A stretch of DNA of 64,000 bases from Metellina segmentata (lineage: Eukaryota; Arthropoda; Arachnida; Araneae; Tetragnathidae). The stretch lies in contig OX375876.1 of assembly GCA_947359465.1 (NCBI GenBank), forward strand, positions 69,384,998 to 69,448,997. The letters run 5' to 3'. A program made the position numbers and the translations under genes. The notes beneath the pieces are model-generated. The model was not told the origin of the DNA and made no database searches. It saw nothing but the letters and a program-made list of their open reading frames with translations. Positions 45,083 to 55,449 of this stretch are shown here, one piece after another. Position 1 is the first letter of the stretch. Each line of letters starts with the position of its first letter.

Positions 45083-48007
45083 GTGGCCACTGTTTCTTCT
45101 TCATCTACAGATTGTTTGTTAGGACATTTGATTTCAACTCCAGGTCAAACACAACTCACACAACTAACCTCTTCCCAATTACATTTAAGTCCAGATGTTA
45201 GAGAAAGGGATAAACAAGAAAAACAACACGATAGGGAGCAAAAAGACAATCTTTCAGCGGATAAAAATAAAAAAGATGGTTGTGAGTTAGATAATGAGAT
45301 AGGCCCAAACAATGCAAACGCTAAAAGTGAAAATTGTGTAAAAACGTCCAAATTGAGAACAACACCTAAACCAACCTCTGATAATGTGATACATTACCAG
45401 ACCAGAGTTGAGGAAAATTCTGAATTACAGATGTTGTTAAAACAATATGATAGTATTTTTGCAAAAAATAAATATGATGTGGGTACTATAAGAATTGAAC
45501 CGCAAAGAGTAAGATTAAATTCAGATTTACCAGTATCCCTGAGAGCTTATAAAACATCTCCTACACAACAAGAGGAAATTGACACTCAAATAAACGGACT
45601 ATTAACCGCAGGTATCATAAAGGAAAGCTCTTCACCTTATTCGGCTCCCGTAACACTGGCATATAAAAAGGATGAGGGAAAGAAAAGTAGACTGTGTATT
45701 GATTTTAGAAAACTAAATCAAATTACAACTGCGGATGCAGAACCATTACCACTTATTGAAACCTTGATTGATAAACTAACTAATAGTAAATACTTTTCTG
45801 AGCTAGATATGGCCTCAGGTTATTGGCATATCCCTATACACCCTAAAGATACAGAAAAATTAGCTTTTACTACAAACACTGGTTTGTATGAGTGGTTGCG
45901 GTTACCTTTTGGATGGCGTAATGCTCCTAGTATTTTTCAAAGAACAATCAGGAGAATCCTGACCAAACATAAAGTTACATATGCCTCTAATTATTTTGAC
46001 GATATTGTCATCTTTTCTAAAACTTATGAAGAGCACATACAACACCTTAAAAATATTTTTGAAGTATGTCAAATAGAAAATGTAAAACTGAAAGCTTCGA
46101 AATGTCATTTTTTGCAAAACAGAATAGAATTTTTGGGCTATGAAATTTCTGATGGTCAGGTTACTCCTGATAATACCAATATTCAGATAATCAAGAAACT
46201 ACAACCACCAAAAAATGTAAAGGGCTTACAAAGGTTTTTAGGATCTATTAACGTATATCATAAATTCATAGACAATTACGCTAAACTTAGAGCACCTTTA
46301 AACAGTTTACTGAAAAAAGGGGTTAAGTTTTTATGGACTGAGAAATGCCAGAAGGCATTTGAAAAATTGAAAAATGCCCTTAGTTCCAAACCAATACTTT
46401 CGATCTATAAACCGGATGTGATTTGTCACATATGTGTTGATGCCAGCCAAAGTGCCATTGGTGCGGTTTTAAAACAACCTGATGCATCAGGGGCCTTACA
46501 TCCTATTGCGTTCCATTCTAGAAGTCTAAGAGACTATGAACGTAACTATGCCATCACTGAACTAGAATGTCTTGCTATAGTTGATACGTTAGACAAATTC
46601 CATCATTACCTGTTTGGGACAAAATTTGTGATACATACTGACCACGCGGCATTGGTTTGGTTAAAAAATGTTAAAAACCTGAAAGGTAGATTGTTTCGCT
46701 GGTCACTAAAATTAAGTATGTATGACTACGATATAAAATATATTAAAGGCACTGCAAACATAGAGGCGGATATGTTATCTAGAGATACTTTCCCAACATC
46801 AGAACCAACGATTAACCAAAACGAGTCAAAAGGTGTATCACACTTGTTGCAATTGGTTGAATTGGAAGAGGCTCAAAAATCAGATAACTTAAGTGGAAAT
46901 TTCATTGAAATTGACAATATTCTATGCATAAAAAAGAAAGGGTTCACAAAAATTGTAGTTCCTTTTTCACTCAGACTAAAATTGTTGAAACTAGCACATG
47001 ACAAATTTGGTCATCCAGGAATGCAGAAAATGATAAATTTAATAACACCCATCTACTATTGGCAAAATATAAATTTAGATATTGCTAATTATAATAGACA
47101 TTGTCATGTGTGTCAAGTCAACAAAAAACCTAGGCAGAAACGTTATGGATTGCTTCAATCCATGCCTCCAGTCGAAAAACCATTTGAGCTAATTGCAATT
47201 GATAGTGTCGGCGGTTTTAATTATTACAACTCAACAAAAAAATATTTACATTTAATTGTGGATCCCCATACTAGATATATGTGGTCTTTTGCCTCGAAAA
47301 GTGTGACAGCACAAACTTATACAAATTGTATTAAACAACTTTTCAATGTGCAGCAACCAAAACAAGTTTTAAGTGATAGAAACCCAGCGTTTACATCCTC
47401 ACATTTCAAAAAATTCCTTAAACATCATAATATTAAACAATTGCTCACAACTGCCCACAGACCAGAATCCAATGGGAAAGTCGAAAGATTAAATCAAACC
47501 ATAGTGACTAGGTTAAGATGTAAAATGAATGAATCGGATAAGAAAATTCCATGGCCTAAATTATTAGAGCAGGTGACTAATGAATATAATTTAACACCCC
47601 ATTCTGTCACTAAATTCCCACCAGCATACCTCATGTTTGGAGACATACCTTATCCTAGTCCTTTAGATCAAAATCCAATTTACCCTTCAGTAGAAGAAGC
47701 TAGGAAATTATCCATGGAAAGAACAAAGCAATATCATGAAGGAAATAAAATTCATTATGATGCAAGGTTTATTGACACTGAATTTCAACCGGGAGAAATA
47801 GTAATATATGAGGAATTTGACTATCCTAATACACGTAAATTGACATCGCCTTTTTCTGGACCCTATACCATAATTAACAAGCATTCTGATGTTAATTATG
47901 AAATAAGTAAGACAAATAATCATACCAAACAAAAATCGGAAATTGTTCATATTTCAAAATTGAGGAAGTATAACCTACCGGAGAAACTGAAATTAAGCCA
48001 CGAATAA
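45083..48007 (+). CDS. pol: Pol of gypsy A: reverse transcriptase, RNase H, integrase
   Basis: 974 codons open to a TAA at 48005-48007. The listed start is a GTG at the beginning of the open stretch; in an intact element this would be read through from protease, so there is no true start here. RT: residues ~145-330 with catalytic YFDD at 304-307. RNase H: ~445-570, first Asp at 453 in VDAS, then ELE, HTDHA and a final Asp in EADMLSR. Integrase: zinc-binding HDKFGH at 639-644 with CHVC near 677-680. The DDE core has D707, D765 and E801, with 35 residues between the last two. A C-terminal GPY module (SGPYTII) is near 932. All catalytic residues are present. The enzyme copies element RNA to DNA and integrates it. 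Confidence 0.92.
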   Translation: MATVSSSSTDCLLGHLISTPGQTQLTQLTSSQLHLSPDVRERDKQEKQHDREQKDNLSADKNKKDGCELDNEIGPNNANAKSENCVKTSKLRTTPKPTSDNVIHYQTRVEENSELQMLLKQYDSIFAKNKYDVGTIRIEPQRVRLNSDLPVSLRAYKTSPTQQEEIDTQINGLLTAGIIKESSSPYSAPVTLAYKKDEGKKSRLCIDFRKLNQITTADAEPLPLIETLIDKLTNSKYFSELDMASGYWHIPIHPKDTEKLAFTTNTGLYEWLRLPFGWRNAPSIFQRTIRRILTKHKVTYASNYFDDIVIFSKTYEEHIQHLKNIFEVCQIENVKLKASKCHFLQNRIEFLGYEISDGQVTPDNTNIQIIKKLQPPKNVKGLQRFLGSINVYHKFIDNYAKLRAPLNSLLKKGVKFLWTEKCQKAFEKLKNALSSKPILSIYKPDVICHICVDASQSAIGAVLKQPDASGALHPIAFHSRSLRDYERNYAITELECLAIVDTLDKFHHYLFGTKFVIHTDHAALVWLKNVKNLKGRLFRWSLKLSMYDYDIKYIKGTANIEADMLSRDTFPTSEPTINQNESKGVSHLLQLVELEEAQKSDNLSGNFIEIDNILCIKKKGFTKIVVPFSLRLKLLKLAHDKFGHPGMQKMINLITPIYYWQNINLDIANYNRHCHVCQVNKKPRQKRYGLLQSMPPVEKPFELIAIDSVGGFNYYNSTKKYLHLIVDPHTRYMWSFASKSVTAQTYTNCIKQLFNVQQPKQVLSDRNPAFTSSHFKKFLKHHNIKQLLTTAHRPESNGKVERLNQTIVTRLRCKMNESDKKIPWPKLLEQVTNEYNLTPHSVTKFPPAYLMFGDIPYPSPLDQNPIYPSVEEARKLSMERTKQYHEGNKIHYDARFIDTEFQPGEIVIYEEFDYPNTRKLTSPFSGPYTIINKHSDVNYEISKTNNHTKQKSEIVHISKLRKYNLPEKLKLSHE

Positions 48008-48960
48008 GACGATGTCAATACTTAATATATATGCTTTGTTTTTATGTCAACTTGAATCAGTTGGTATACTGAATGGTTATGGCTGAGAATTAATAATATT
48101 TTCCACTCAGGTGTACACTACAACCTAAATGTTGTATGCTTCCACTATTAATGGAATCCACCAACGAATAGTTGGGTAAACTTTTTCTTGCTTTTTGAGC
48201 AGTATACCATTTTTCTTTTACCAAAAAGTGGTCTTGAAATTTTAGTATTATTCAGGATGTAATAATAATTACCTTTATTATGCTGTATTTTTAGGTGTTC
48301 TATTGAAAAGCATGAACATTGTATTGGTACTAAAACTATACTTCCAATATGATACTTTATACTGTATGCATATTGAATGGACTTACAGAGCACAAACATT
48401 TTCATGCTCTTAGATTCGTAGTCTATCAGTATTTCTAGTATCTACCTTTTTATTGTACGTCATTGTCATTTGCATAAAAACATACAAAGGGGGTCAGGCA
48501 TAAAAGAACTGTCTTGAACTTTCAACAAAACATGCCCCGCCTTTGTATACCGAACTGCTATTATGAATGGAAGCTTTCTTGTGCATATGTTATGAATACC
48601 TTGTATTCGTTTATTAGTGCTAACAAAAGTACTGTTAGTCAAAAATTTTTATATCTACATGAATGTTTCAGAACAAGTTTAACTTTTTATGTCTTTCTAT
48701 CGTTATAATCATGCTTTAGATCAATCTTATAGTGTTGTGCACAGTGTTAAACTCATCCTATTTTGCTTTTATGTCACGTATGTCCACAAGTTTACAGTTT
48801 GTGTGTGTTTACATTTGAAAACCAGGTGTTTTTCAGTATTAGGAAATATTATCTCCTCATCATACACATGCACTAGTTTGTATCATAATGTTAAGTGTTG
48901 TAGACTTCGTTCAAGAGATCTTAAACTCTTTTCCATTTAATGTAGTTCAGCTCAAAAATT
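48008..48960 (+). other. Non-coding tail of gypsy A
   Basis: About 950 bp between pol and the purine tract with only short, motif-free frames (64-85 codons). No envelope-like signal peptide, cleavage site or long frame is seen. It is long for a 3' untranslated region, so it may contain remnants of a lost gene. Confidence 0.6.
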
Positions 48961-48972
48961 GGGGAGGGGGGA
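48961..48972 (+). promoter_or_regulatory. Polypurine tract of gypsy A
   Basis: 'ggggaggggggA' directly abuts the 3' LTR TGTAAC; this is the position and composition expected for the plus-strand primer. Confidence 0.85.
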
Positions 48973-49386
48973 TGTAACATTATTCTACAAAGACTATGAA
49001 ATTAGCCCCCTTATCAATTAGAGCAATATGGATACGTACCCCGTACAATTGGGTGACATCCCGAAGGATCATATCAGCATCGGAGATCTTTCTTTTGGTA
49101 GGGAACGTTTTAAGAGACGCTGTCCCTTTTTGTACCTATCCTGAGTGACTCGCTGCGTCTAGTCCAATAGGGATCAACAAGGGTGGGGGCGTCTTACGTT
49201 CCTAGGGATTAGGGAACAACTCTTCCCCTAAGGAGGGAGTTTGAATCTCTTGAGCGGGGCTTTTTCTGCGGTGTCGGACGAACAGGCAAGACGTACTTTC
49301 GCATTCGTCCTGGTAACTCTGTTCTGACGCGACCATGTCGCCATTTTGCCACTGTCTTGCATTTTCATCTGAGTACTGACTGTGCG

Positions 49387-49390
<4 letters not shown>
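48973..49390 (+). repeat. 3' LTR of gypsy A, truncated
   Basis: Matches 42468-42885 over 418 bp with about four substitutions. It then stops at 'gtgcgcctt', where an (AT)n run begins. The missing 58 bp include the AATAAA signal seen in the 5' LTR. Confidence 0.92.

Positions 49391-49443
<53 letters not shown>
49391..49443. repeat. (AT)n tract at the broken gypsy A 3' LTR
   Basis: Uninterrupted AT repeats joining the truncated LTR to the next element. Confidence 0.98.
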
Positions 49444-49447
<4 letters not shown>

Positions 49448-49523
49448 GGAATACTAGACAACGGTAGTTGTCTACTAGTCTGGAAAGAACTCATTATAAG
49501 AGCAACGAGACTGGTAGGAGTCA

Positions 49524-49525
<2 letters not shown>
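49444..49525 (+). repeat. 82-bp fragment of a gypsy B LTR
   Basis: Matches the first 82 bases of the gypsy B LTR at 49595, from TGTAGGAATACTAG to 'ggagtcagt', then breaks off into (AT)n. Confidence 0.95.

Positions 49526-49594
<69 letters not shown>
49526..49594. repeat. (AT)n tract before gypsy B unit 1
   Basis: Uninterrupted AT repeats ending at the first base of the intact LTR. Confidence 0.98.
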
Positions 49595-49598
<4 letters not shown>

Positions 49599-49962
49599 GG
49601 AATACTAGACAACGGTAGTTGTCTACTAGTCTGGAAAGAACTCATTATAAGAGCAACGAGACTGGTAGGAGTCAGTTGCATTGTAGTAGGAATGCAAGGC
49701 AAGACTGTCAGAAGCCAGTCACATTCCGGTATTCAGTTACGAGAAAATTAATAGAACAGACATTTTTTCCCCTGGACGCCATTGAGAGCTGACGTATTTT
49801 TTCCGAGCAGAGACGACTGCTGCAGATAATGACGGAACTGTTTTAAAATATAACTCAACTGTACATAATAATTGTGGATATTTATTCATTAAATGTCAAT
49901 GTGCTGTAAGATTCGAAGTCTTTAATATAGACCTTACCAAACAGAACAACACGAATCTTACA
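49595..49962 (+). repeat. Gypsy B LTR 1
   Basis: 368 bp, starting TGTAGGAATAC and ending CTTACA. A hairpin-forming inverted repeat (actagacaac / gttgtctactagt) lies at its 5' end, and ATTAAA at 49888-49893 is a possible polyadenylation signal. By eye it differs from LTR 2 at three positions. Confidence 0.88.
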
Positions 49963-49967
49963 AAAAA

Positions 49968-49985
49968 TGAGGGTTCGGCCGGGAC
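49968..49985 (+). promoter_or_regulatory. Candidate primer-binding site of gypsy B
   Basis: 'tgagggttcggccgggac', five bases after the LTR end, sits where a tRNA primer would pair. It resembles the Pro-tRNA type primer site in overall pattern but does not start with TGG, so the assignment is weak. The same sequence follows LTRs 2 and 3. Confidence 0.3.
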
Positions 49986-50323
49986 GTGAAAAACCGTTGA
50001 CGACAGCGACGATTCTCCTCCTTCGTACGAGGGCGTGAACAACTAAGGGTAGCGACGACGGATTAGCAGACCCCGAAAGCAGTGACGATTGAACCGGCCG
50101 GCGGAATGTTTTGACTCCCTATGCAAACCTGGACTTGTGTTTTAATCATCTGCAAGAACAGTTTCATGACTTCTCCTGACGTGGTGCTGATGATAGACTG
50201 AAACGACAAAAAAGAAAACGCGTAGACGAAAAAACGCGTAGACGCAAAAGACGAGTTGACGGAAAAGACAGATAGAAGGAACTTTCGAAACTGTGAGTAT
50301 AGAATTTTGTTTTACTTGATGAC

Positions 50324-53300
50324 ATGGCATATTTAACTAAGGCCCGAAAAGCAGATTTGCTAACATTGATTGACGAATTAGGCCTGATAGTGCCAGCGAA
50401 TCCCAAAGTAGCGCAGTGCTCGAAACTTATAATAGATTCTGAAAATTATGACGAGGAGATAACAAAAAATCTGTTGAGCGTTATTAGAACTGAACGTTAA
50501 GAGAAAATTGAAGCCGAAAAACGCGCAGAGAAAATTGAAGCCGAAAAACGCGAATTCGAATTAAGGAAACTCGAAATCGAAACTGCTAACGGACAAGGCA
50601 ACAGTTATGGTAAAACTACCAGCCTATACAATAACGATTTATTGAAATTGATTAACCGTTACGAGACGAATAAGGATATTAGCTGTTATTTAACTTTATT
50701 TGAAAGACAGATTAGTCGTATCGAAATACCAAAAACGGAATGGGTTACACATTTGTTGGGTTTACTCCCATTCGATTTGGCTAATCTTATCACGCGTGAG
50801 CCTGACGAAAAGGCTAATGACTATGAAAATGTCAAGAGATTATTGTTGAAACGTTTTAAATTAAATCCGGAACAATTTAGGCAAAATTTCCTTTCGCATA
50901 GAAAAGAAGCGTCTTCTACTTGGAATGACTTTGCTCATGATCTGAAAAATTTCTTTGAAGAATGGACGAGTGGGTTGGAAGTATCAAATTACCAAGACCT
51001 TAAAGAACTCATGATTACCGATCAACTAAAACGAAAAATACCCAATGACGTTCGAGACCATTTTATAGACGAGCAACCGAAAATAACGAAAATAGACCAA
51101 CTCGTCAATAAATTAGACGAATATGAAGCGGATCGATGTCATTTAAAAACCAATAGAGATTCGAAAACATCAGACGATAAATATAAGAAGCGTTTCAATA
51201 GGGATTTTGACAAATTAAAGCCTCGATCTTTCGTGCGCCCTGAACAAACTAACACCAATCATATAAAATGTTACAACTGCAATGAATATGGACATAAGTC
51301 GATAAATTGTGAAAAGAAAACTGAGGGTGTGAGATGCTTTAAATGTAAAAATTACGGGCACAAGGCCGACGTGTGTCCCAAAAGAGATGTAAATAGAACT
51401 TTAATTAATAGCCCTTTTAATTCTCGTACTAAGCTAAGAAAATATGTTGAAATGTGCGGGAAAAGATCTAATGCGCTAATCGACACAGGAAGTGATGTGT
51501 CAATGATAAAATATGAATTTTATGTTGAAATTGGATCCCCAAAATTGAGTTTTGATAATGTGACTTTAATGGGTATAGGAGGAGAACACATTTCTCCTCT
51601 AGGTTTCTTTTCTACTGAAATTATTATTGATGAATGCATTATTGTTACTGATGTTTATGTTTTAAAAAATTTACCTGATCATATTGTTCTTGGGTTCGAT
51701 TGCATAAATAAGTTAAATCTTACTTTATCAGAGAGCGGAATTCATGTTTTGAGCAGACGCGATAATTTTCGAGTGAATTACGCAAGAATTGTTAATTTAG
51801 CGAACACTTCAGATTCAACTAAAATTCAAACCGAAACTCATCTCGAAGTAACTAATCGTCTGGAACCAAACACTAAGTTGGAGACAAAACGAACCATAGC
51901 AGAAGATAACATGTTTTACTTTTCTTGTCACCACAAATCAGAAAATGTTAATTTAGCGGAAAGTTTCCTAACTACAATGTTTAACGCTGTGACATTTGAC
52001 GAATTAGATCTAAATCATGTTTCTTGCGTTAAGCAGAAGGAGGAACTGACAAAACTTATCAGCCAATATAAACCGTGTAAGACGAGAAGCACGAACTTGG
52101 AAATGAACATAATTTTGACTGACGAGGTCCCCATAAGCCAGCGTTCACGCAGAATGCCGTTCGCTGAGCAAAAAATAGTTGAAACTCAAACACAACAGTG
52201 GTTGAAAGATGGCATCATTAAGCCTAGCTGCTCTGATTTCTCAGCCCCTATCGTGTTGTGTAAGAAGAAAGACGGTTCTTCTAGACTCTGTATTGACTAT
52301 AGGAAATTGAATAAGAAAATTATTAAAGATAGATTTCCCTTACCCCTAATAGAAGACGTTTTAGATCATTTGGAAGAAGCTAAAGTTTTCACTTCCCTTG
52401 ATTTAAAAAACGGATTTTTTCATGTAGATGTAAATGAGAAAAGTACCAAGTATACATCTTTCGTTACACATGAAGGGCAATATGAATTTCTGAAGGTCCC
52501 TTTTGGTTTATCGGTTAGTCCCAGTGTTTTCCAGCGGTACATATACACGGTATTTAGAGATCTTTTAAGGGATAACACTCTCGTTATCTACATGGACGAC
52601 ATGATAATTCCCTCACGAGATGAGAAAGAAGGAATCGAGAAACTTAAACGTGTTTTAAAAATATCATCGGAATATGGATTAGAATTGAATTTTCAGAAAT
52701 GTCAATTTCTTAAACGAAAAATAGAGTTTCTTGGTTATGTAATAGAAGACGGGACAATTCGACCCTCCCCAGCTAAGACGTTGGCTGTACAGAAATTTCC
52801 ACAACCACAAACAACTAAACAATTGCAAAGTTTCCTTGGTCTTTCAGGATACTTTAGGAAGTTTATTCCTCAATATGCCAAAGTGGCCAAACCTTTGAGT
52901 GATTTACTCAGAAACAATACAGAATTTAGGTTTGGGCCAGAACAAAAAGAAGCATTTCATATTTTAAAGGAAATGTTGTCACAAAGCCCAGTACTACACA
53001 TTTTTCGCCAGGGAGCGACTCTAGAACTGCATACTGATGCAAGTAGCCATGGATTTGGGGCGGTGCTCCTCCAACAGTCAGACGACGGGAAGTTTTACCC
53101 AATATACTATAAGAGCAAAAAAACAACACCTCAACAAGAGAAGTATAGTAGTTACGAACTAGAGGTACTTGCCGTAATTGAGGCTCTTAAACACTTCAGG
53201 AACTACCTTTTAGGCTCGAAATTTAAAATATTCACCGACTGCTTAGCATTTCAGAAAAGTATGGAAAAAAAGGATTTAATCCCTAAAATTGCAAGATGGT

Positions 53301-53743
53301 CTCTTTTCTTAGAAGAATTTGACTATGAAATAGTCCACAAACCTGGTAAACAAATGGCCCACGTGGATGCACTCAGTAGATACCCTGTAATGCAAGTGAT
53401 GCAAGTCATTGCAGAGGAAGGAATAACTCATAAAATAATTGCTTCCCAATCCAATGACGACCACATTACTGCAATTAAAAAACTGATAGAAGATGGAAGT
53501 AATTCAGATTATTTTACAAAAAACGGTGTCGTGTATAAATACGATAATGATCGTGAACTTTTAGTTGTCCCCAGAGCTATGCAAGACGAAATAATACGAC
53601 ATGCACACGAGAAAGGACATTTCGCTGTAAATAAAACTGAAGAGGTAGTTAAGCGTGAATTTTTTATTCCTAAATTGAGGAAACATGTTGAAGATTTTAT
53701 AAGTAATTGTGTACCATGTGCATACTCAGTAATAAGAAGCTAG
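50324..53743 (+). pseudogene. gag-pol: Gag-Pol of gypsy B unit 1, stop at codon 59, frame break in integrase
   Basis: ATG at 50324; codon 59 is TAA (50498-50500); then open for 1080 codons to 53743. After the stop comes a Lys/Glu-rich coiled segment (EKIEAEKR twice), then a SCAN/capsid-like region (FRQNFLSHRKEA..., LKELMITDQLKRKI). Two canonical zinc knuckles (CYNCNEYGHKSINC, CFKCKNYGHKADVC) lie at residues ~316-347. Retropepsin LIDTGSD has Asp 387. RT carries YMDD at 756-759. RNase H has D905 (TDAS), ELE, TDC and D1015 (VDALSR). The integrase zinc-binding domain has H1095/H1099 and C1129/C1132. Gag and Pol share one frame with no shift between them. Just after the last zinc-binding Cys (53717-53719) the frame is lost and a TAG follows. 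Confidence 0.9.
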
Positions 53744-54621
53744 GAAAGGCTGAAGGATTTCTAAATCCAATTCCTAAAGAGGACGTTCCATTATACACTT
53801 ATCACATTGATTTCATAGGTCCGTTACCTTCAACATCTAAGAACTATCAGCATATCTTCACGGTAGTAGACGCATTCACAAAATTCACTTGGTTATATCC
53901 TACCAAATCTACGACATCAGGTGACGCAATAAATAAACTCAAACAACAACAAAAAAATTTTGGAAATCCTGCGAGGATAATCTTGGATAGAGGATCCGCT
54001 TTTACATCTAAAGAATTTACAGATTTTTGTTGCGAAAACGGGATTGAACACCTAAAAATCACAACAGGAATCCCAAGAGGCAATGGACAAGTAGAAAGAA
54101 TGCACAAAACCCTGATTCCAGTGTTATCCAAACTTTCAATTGAAGAACCGATCAAATGGTTCAAACACGTTGACGCCGTACAAAGAATACTCAATAGTAC
54201 AACCTCCAGAAGCACAAGATGGACACCCTTCGAACTTTTGACAGGTGTGAAAATGCGAAACAAAGAAGATCTCAAGATAGTCCAGCTTTTAGAAGAAGAA
54301 TATACTGAAGTTTTTCTAGAGAAGAGGAAGAAATTAAGAGACGATGCCAAAGAGAATATCCTAAAAATTCAGGAAGAGAATAAAAGAACGTATGATAAGA
54401 AGAGGAAGAAACCTCATCAATACAAAAAAGGCGATCTTATTGCTATTCAGCGGACTCAATTTGGTGTAGGAATGAAATTACGACCGAAATTCTTAGGACC
54501 ATATAGAGTGAAGAAAGTGAAACCCCATGATCGCTATGACGTTGAGAAAGTTGGAAACCATGAAGGACCGAACTTGACGTCGACAGCAGCTGACCATATG
54601 AAGTCGTGGTTCAATAACTAA
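53707..54621 (+). pseudogene. Integrase core and C-terminus of gypsy B unit 1
   Basis: Continuation of Pol in another reading phase (2 extra bases relative to the preceding frame near 53716-53720). The DDE core has Asp in YHIDFIG, Asp in ILDRGSAFTS and Glu in GNGQVERM, with 35 residues between the last two. A Lys-rich linker follows, then a C-terminal GPY-type module (LGPYRVKKV), ending at TAA 54619-54621. With no start codon in a suitable context, it would not be made except by frame slippage. A 167-codon antisense frame here is a shadow. Confidence 0.88.
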
Positions 54622-54720
54622 TACTGAATCAATGTATTCCCAGATACTGTTTTGTGTTTTTTTTTTTTTTTAGGTTTGTCGTGTTCCTTTCGAGGACGAA
54701 AGATCATCAGGATGGCCGGT
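54622..54720 (+). other. 3' untranslated part of gypsy B unit 1
   Basis: Contains a T run (~54656-54671) and ends 'aggatggccggt' directly before the next LTR. The terminal purine-containing segment is the probable plus-strand primer region, though it is a poor polypurine tract. Confidence 0.6.
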
Positions 54721-55088
54721 TGTAGAAATACTAGACAACGGTAGTTGTCTACTAGTCTGGAAAGAACTCATTATAAGAGCAACGAGACTGGTAGGAGTCA
54801 GTTGCATTGTAGTAGGAATGCAAGGCAAGACTGTAAGAAGCCAGTCACATTCCGGTATTCAGTTACGAGAAAATTAATAGAACAGACACTTTTTCCCCTG
54901 GACGCCATTGAGAGCTGACGTATTTTTTCCGAGCAGAGACGACTGCTGCAGATAATGACGGAACTGTTTTAAAATATAACTCAACTGTACATAATAATTG
55001 TGGATATTTATTCATTAAATGTCAATGTGCTGTAAGATTCGAAGTCTTTAATATAGACCTTACCAAACAGAACAACACGAATCTTACA
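54721..55088 (+). repeat. Gypsy B LTR 2
   Basis: 368 bp. It serves as 3' LTR of unit 1 and 5' LTR of unit 2. It differs from LTR 1 at the sixth base (A for G), in 'actgtaagaag' (A for C) and in 'gacactttt' (C for T). It appears identical to LTR 3. Confidence 0.92.
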
Positions 55089-55449
55089 AAAAATGAGGGT
55101 TCGGCCGGGACGTGAAAAACCGTTGACGACCGCGACGATTCTCCTCCTTCGTACGAGGGCGTGAACAACTAAGGGTAGCGACGACGGATTAGCAGACCCC
55201 GAAAGCAGTGACGATTGAACCGGCCGGCGGAATGTTTTGACTCCCTATGCAAACCTGGACTTGTGTTTTAATCATCTGCAAGAACAGTTTCATGACTTCT
55301 CCTGACGTGGTGCTGATGATAGACTGAAACGACAAAAAAGAAAACGCGTAGACGAAAAAACGCGTAGACGCAAAAGACGAGTTGACGGAAAAGACAGATA
55401 GAAGGAACTTTCGAAACTGTGAGTATAGAATTTTGTTTTACTTGATGAC

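Noticed and set aside
48514..48940. Short plus-strand frames as an envelope gene of gypsy A
   Set aside because: 64 and 83 codons, different phases, no signal peptide, cleavage site or transmembrane arrangement of an envelope protein.
52926..53129. 67-codon antisense frame repeated in each gypsy B unit
   Set aside because: Antisense of the RNase H region; no independent signal.
53847..54350. 167-codon antisense open frame (also at 58973-59476)
   Set aside because: Exact antisense of the integrase core in each unit; a shadow frame.
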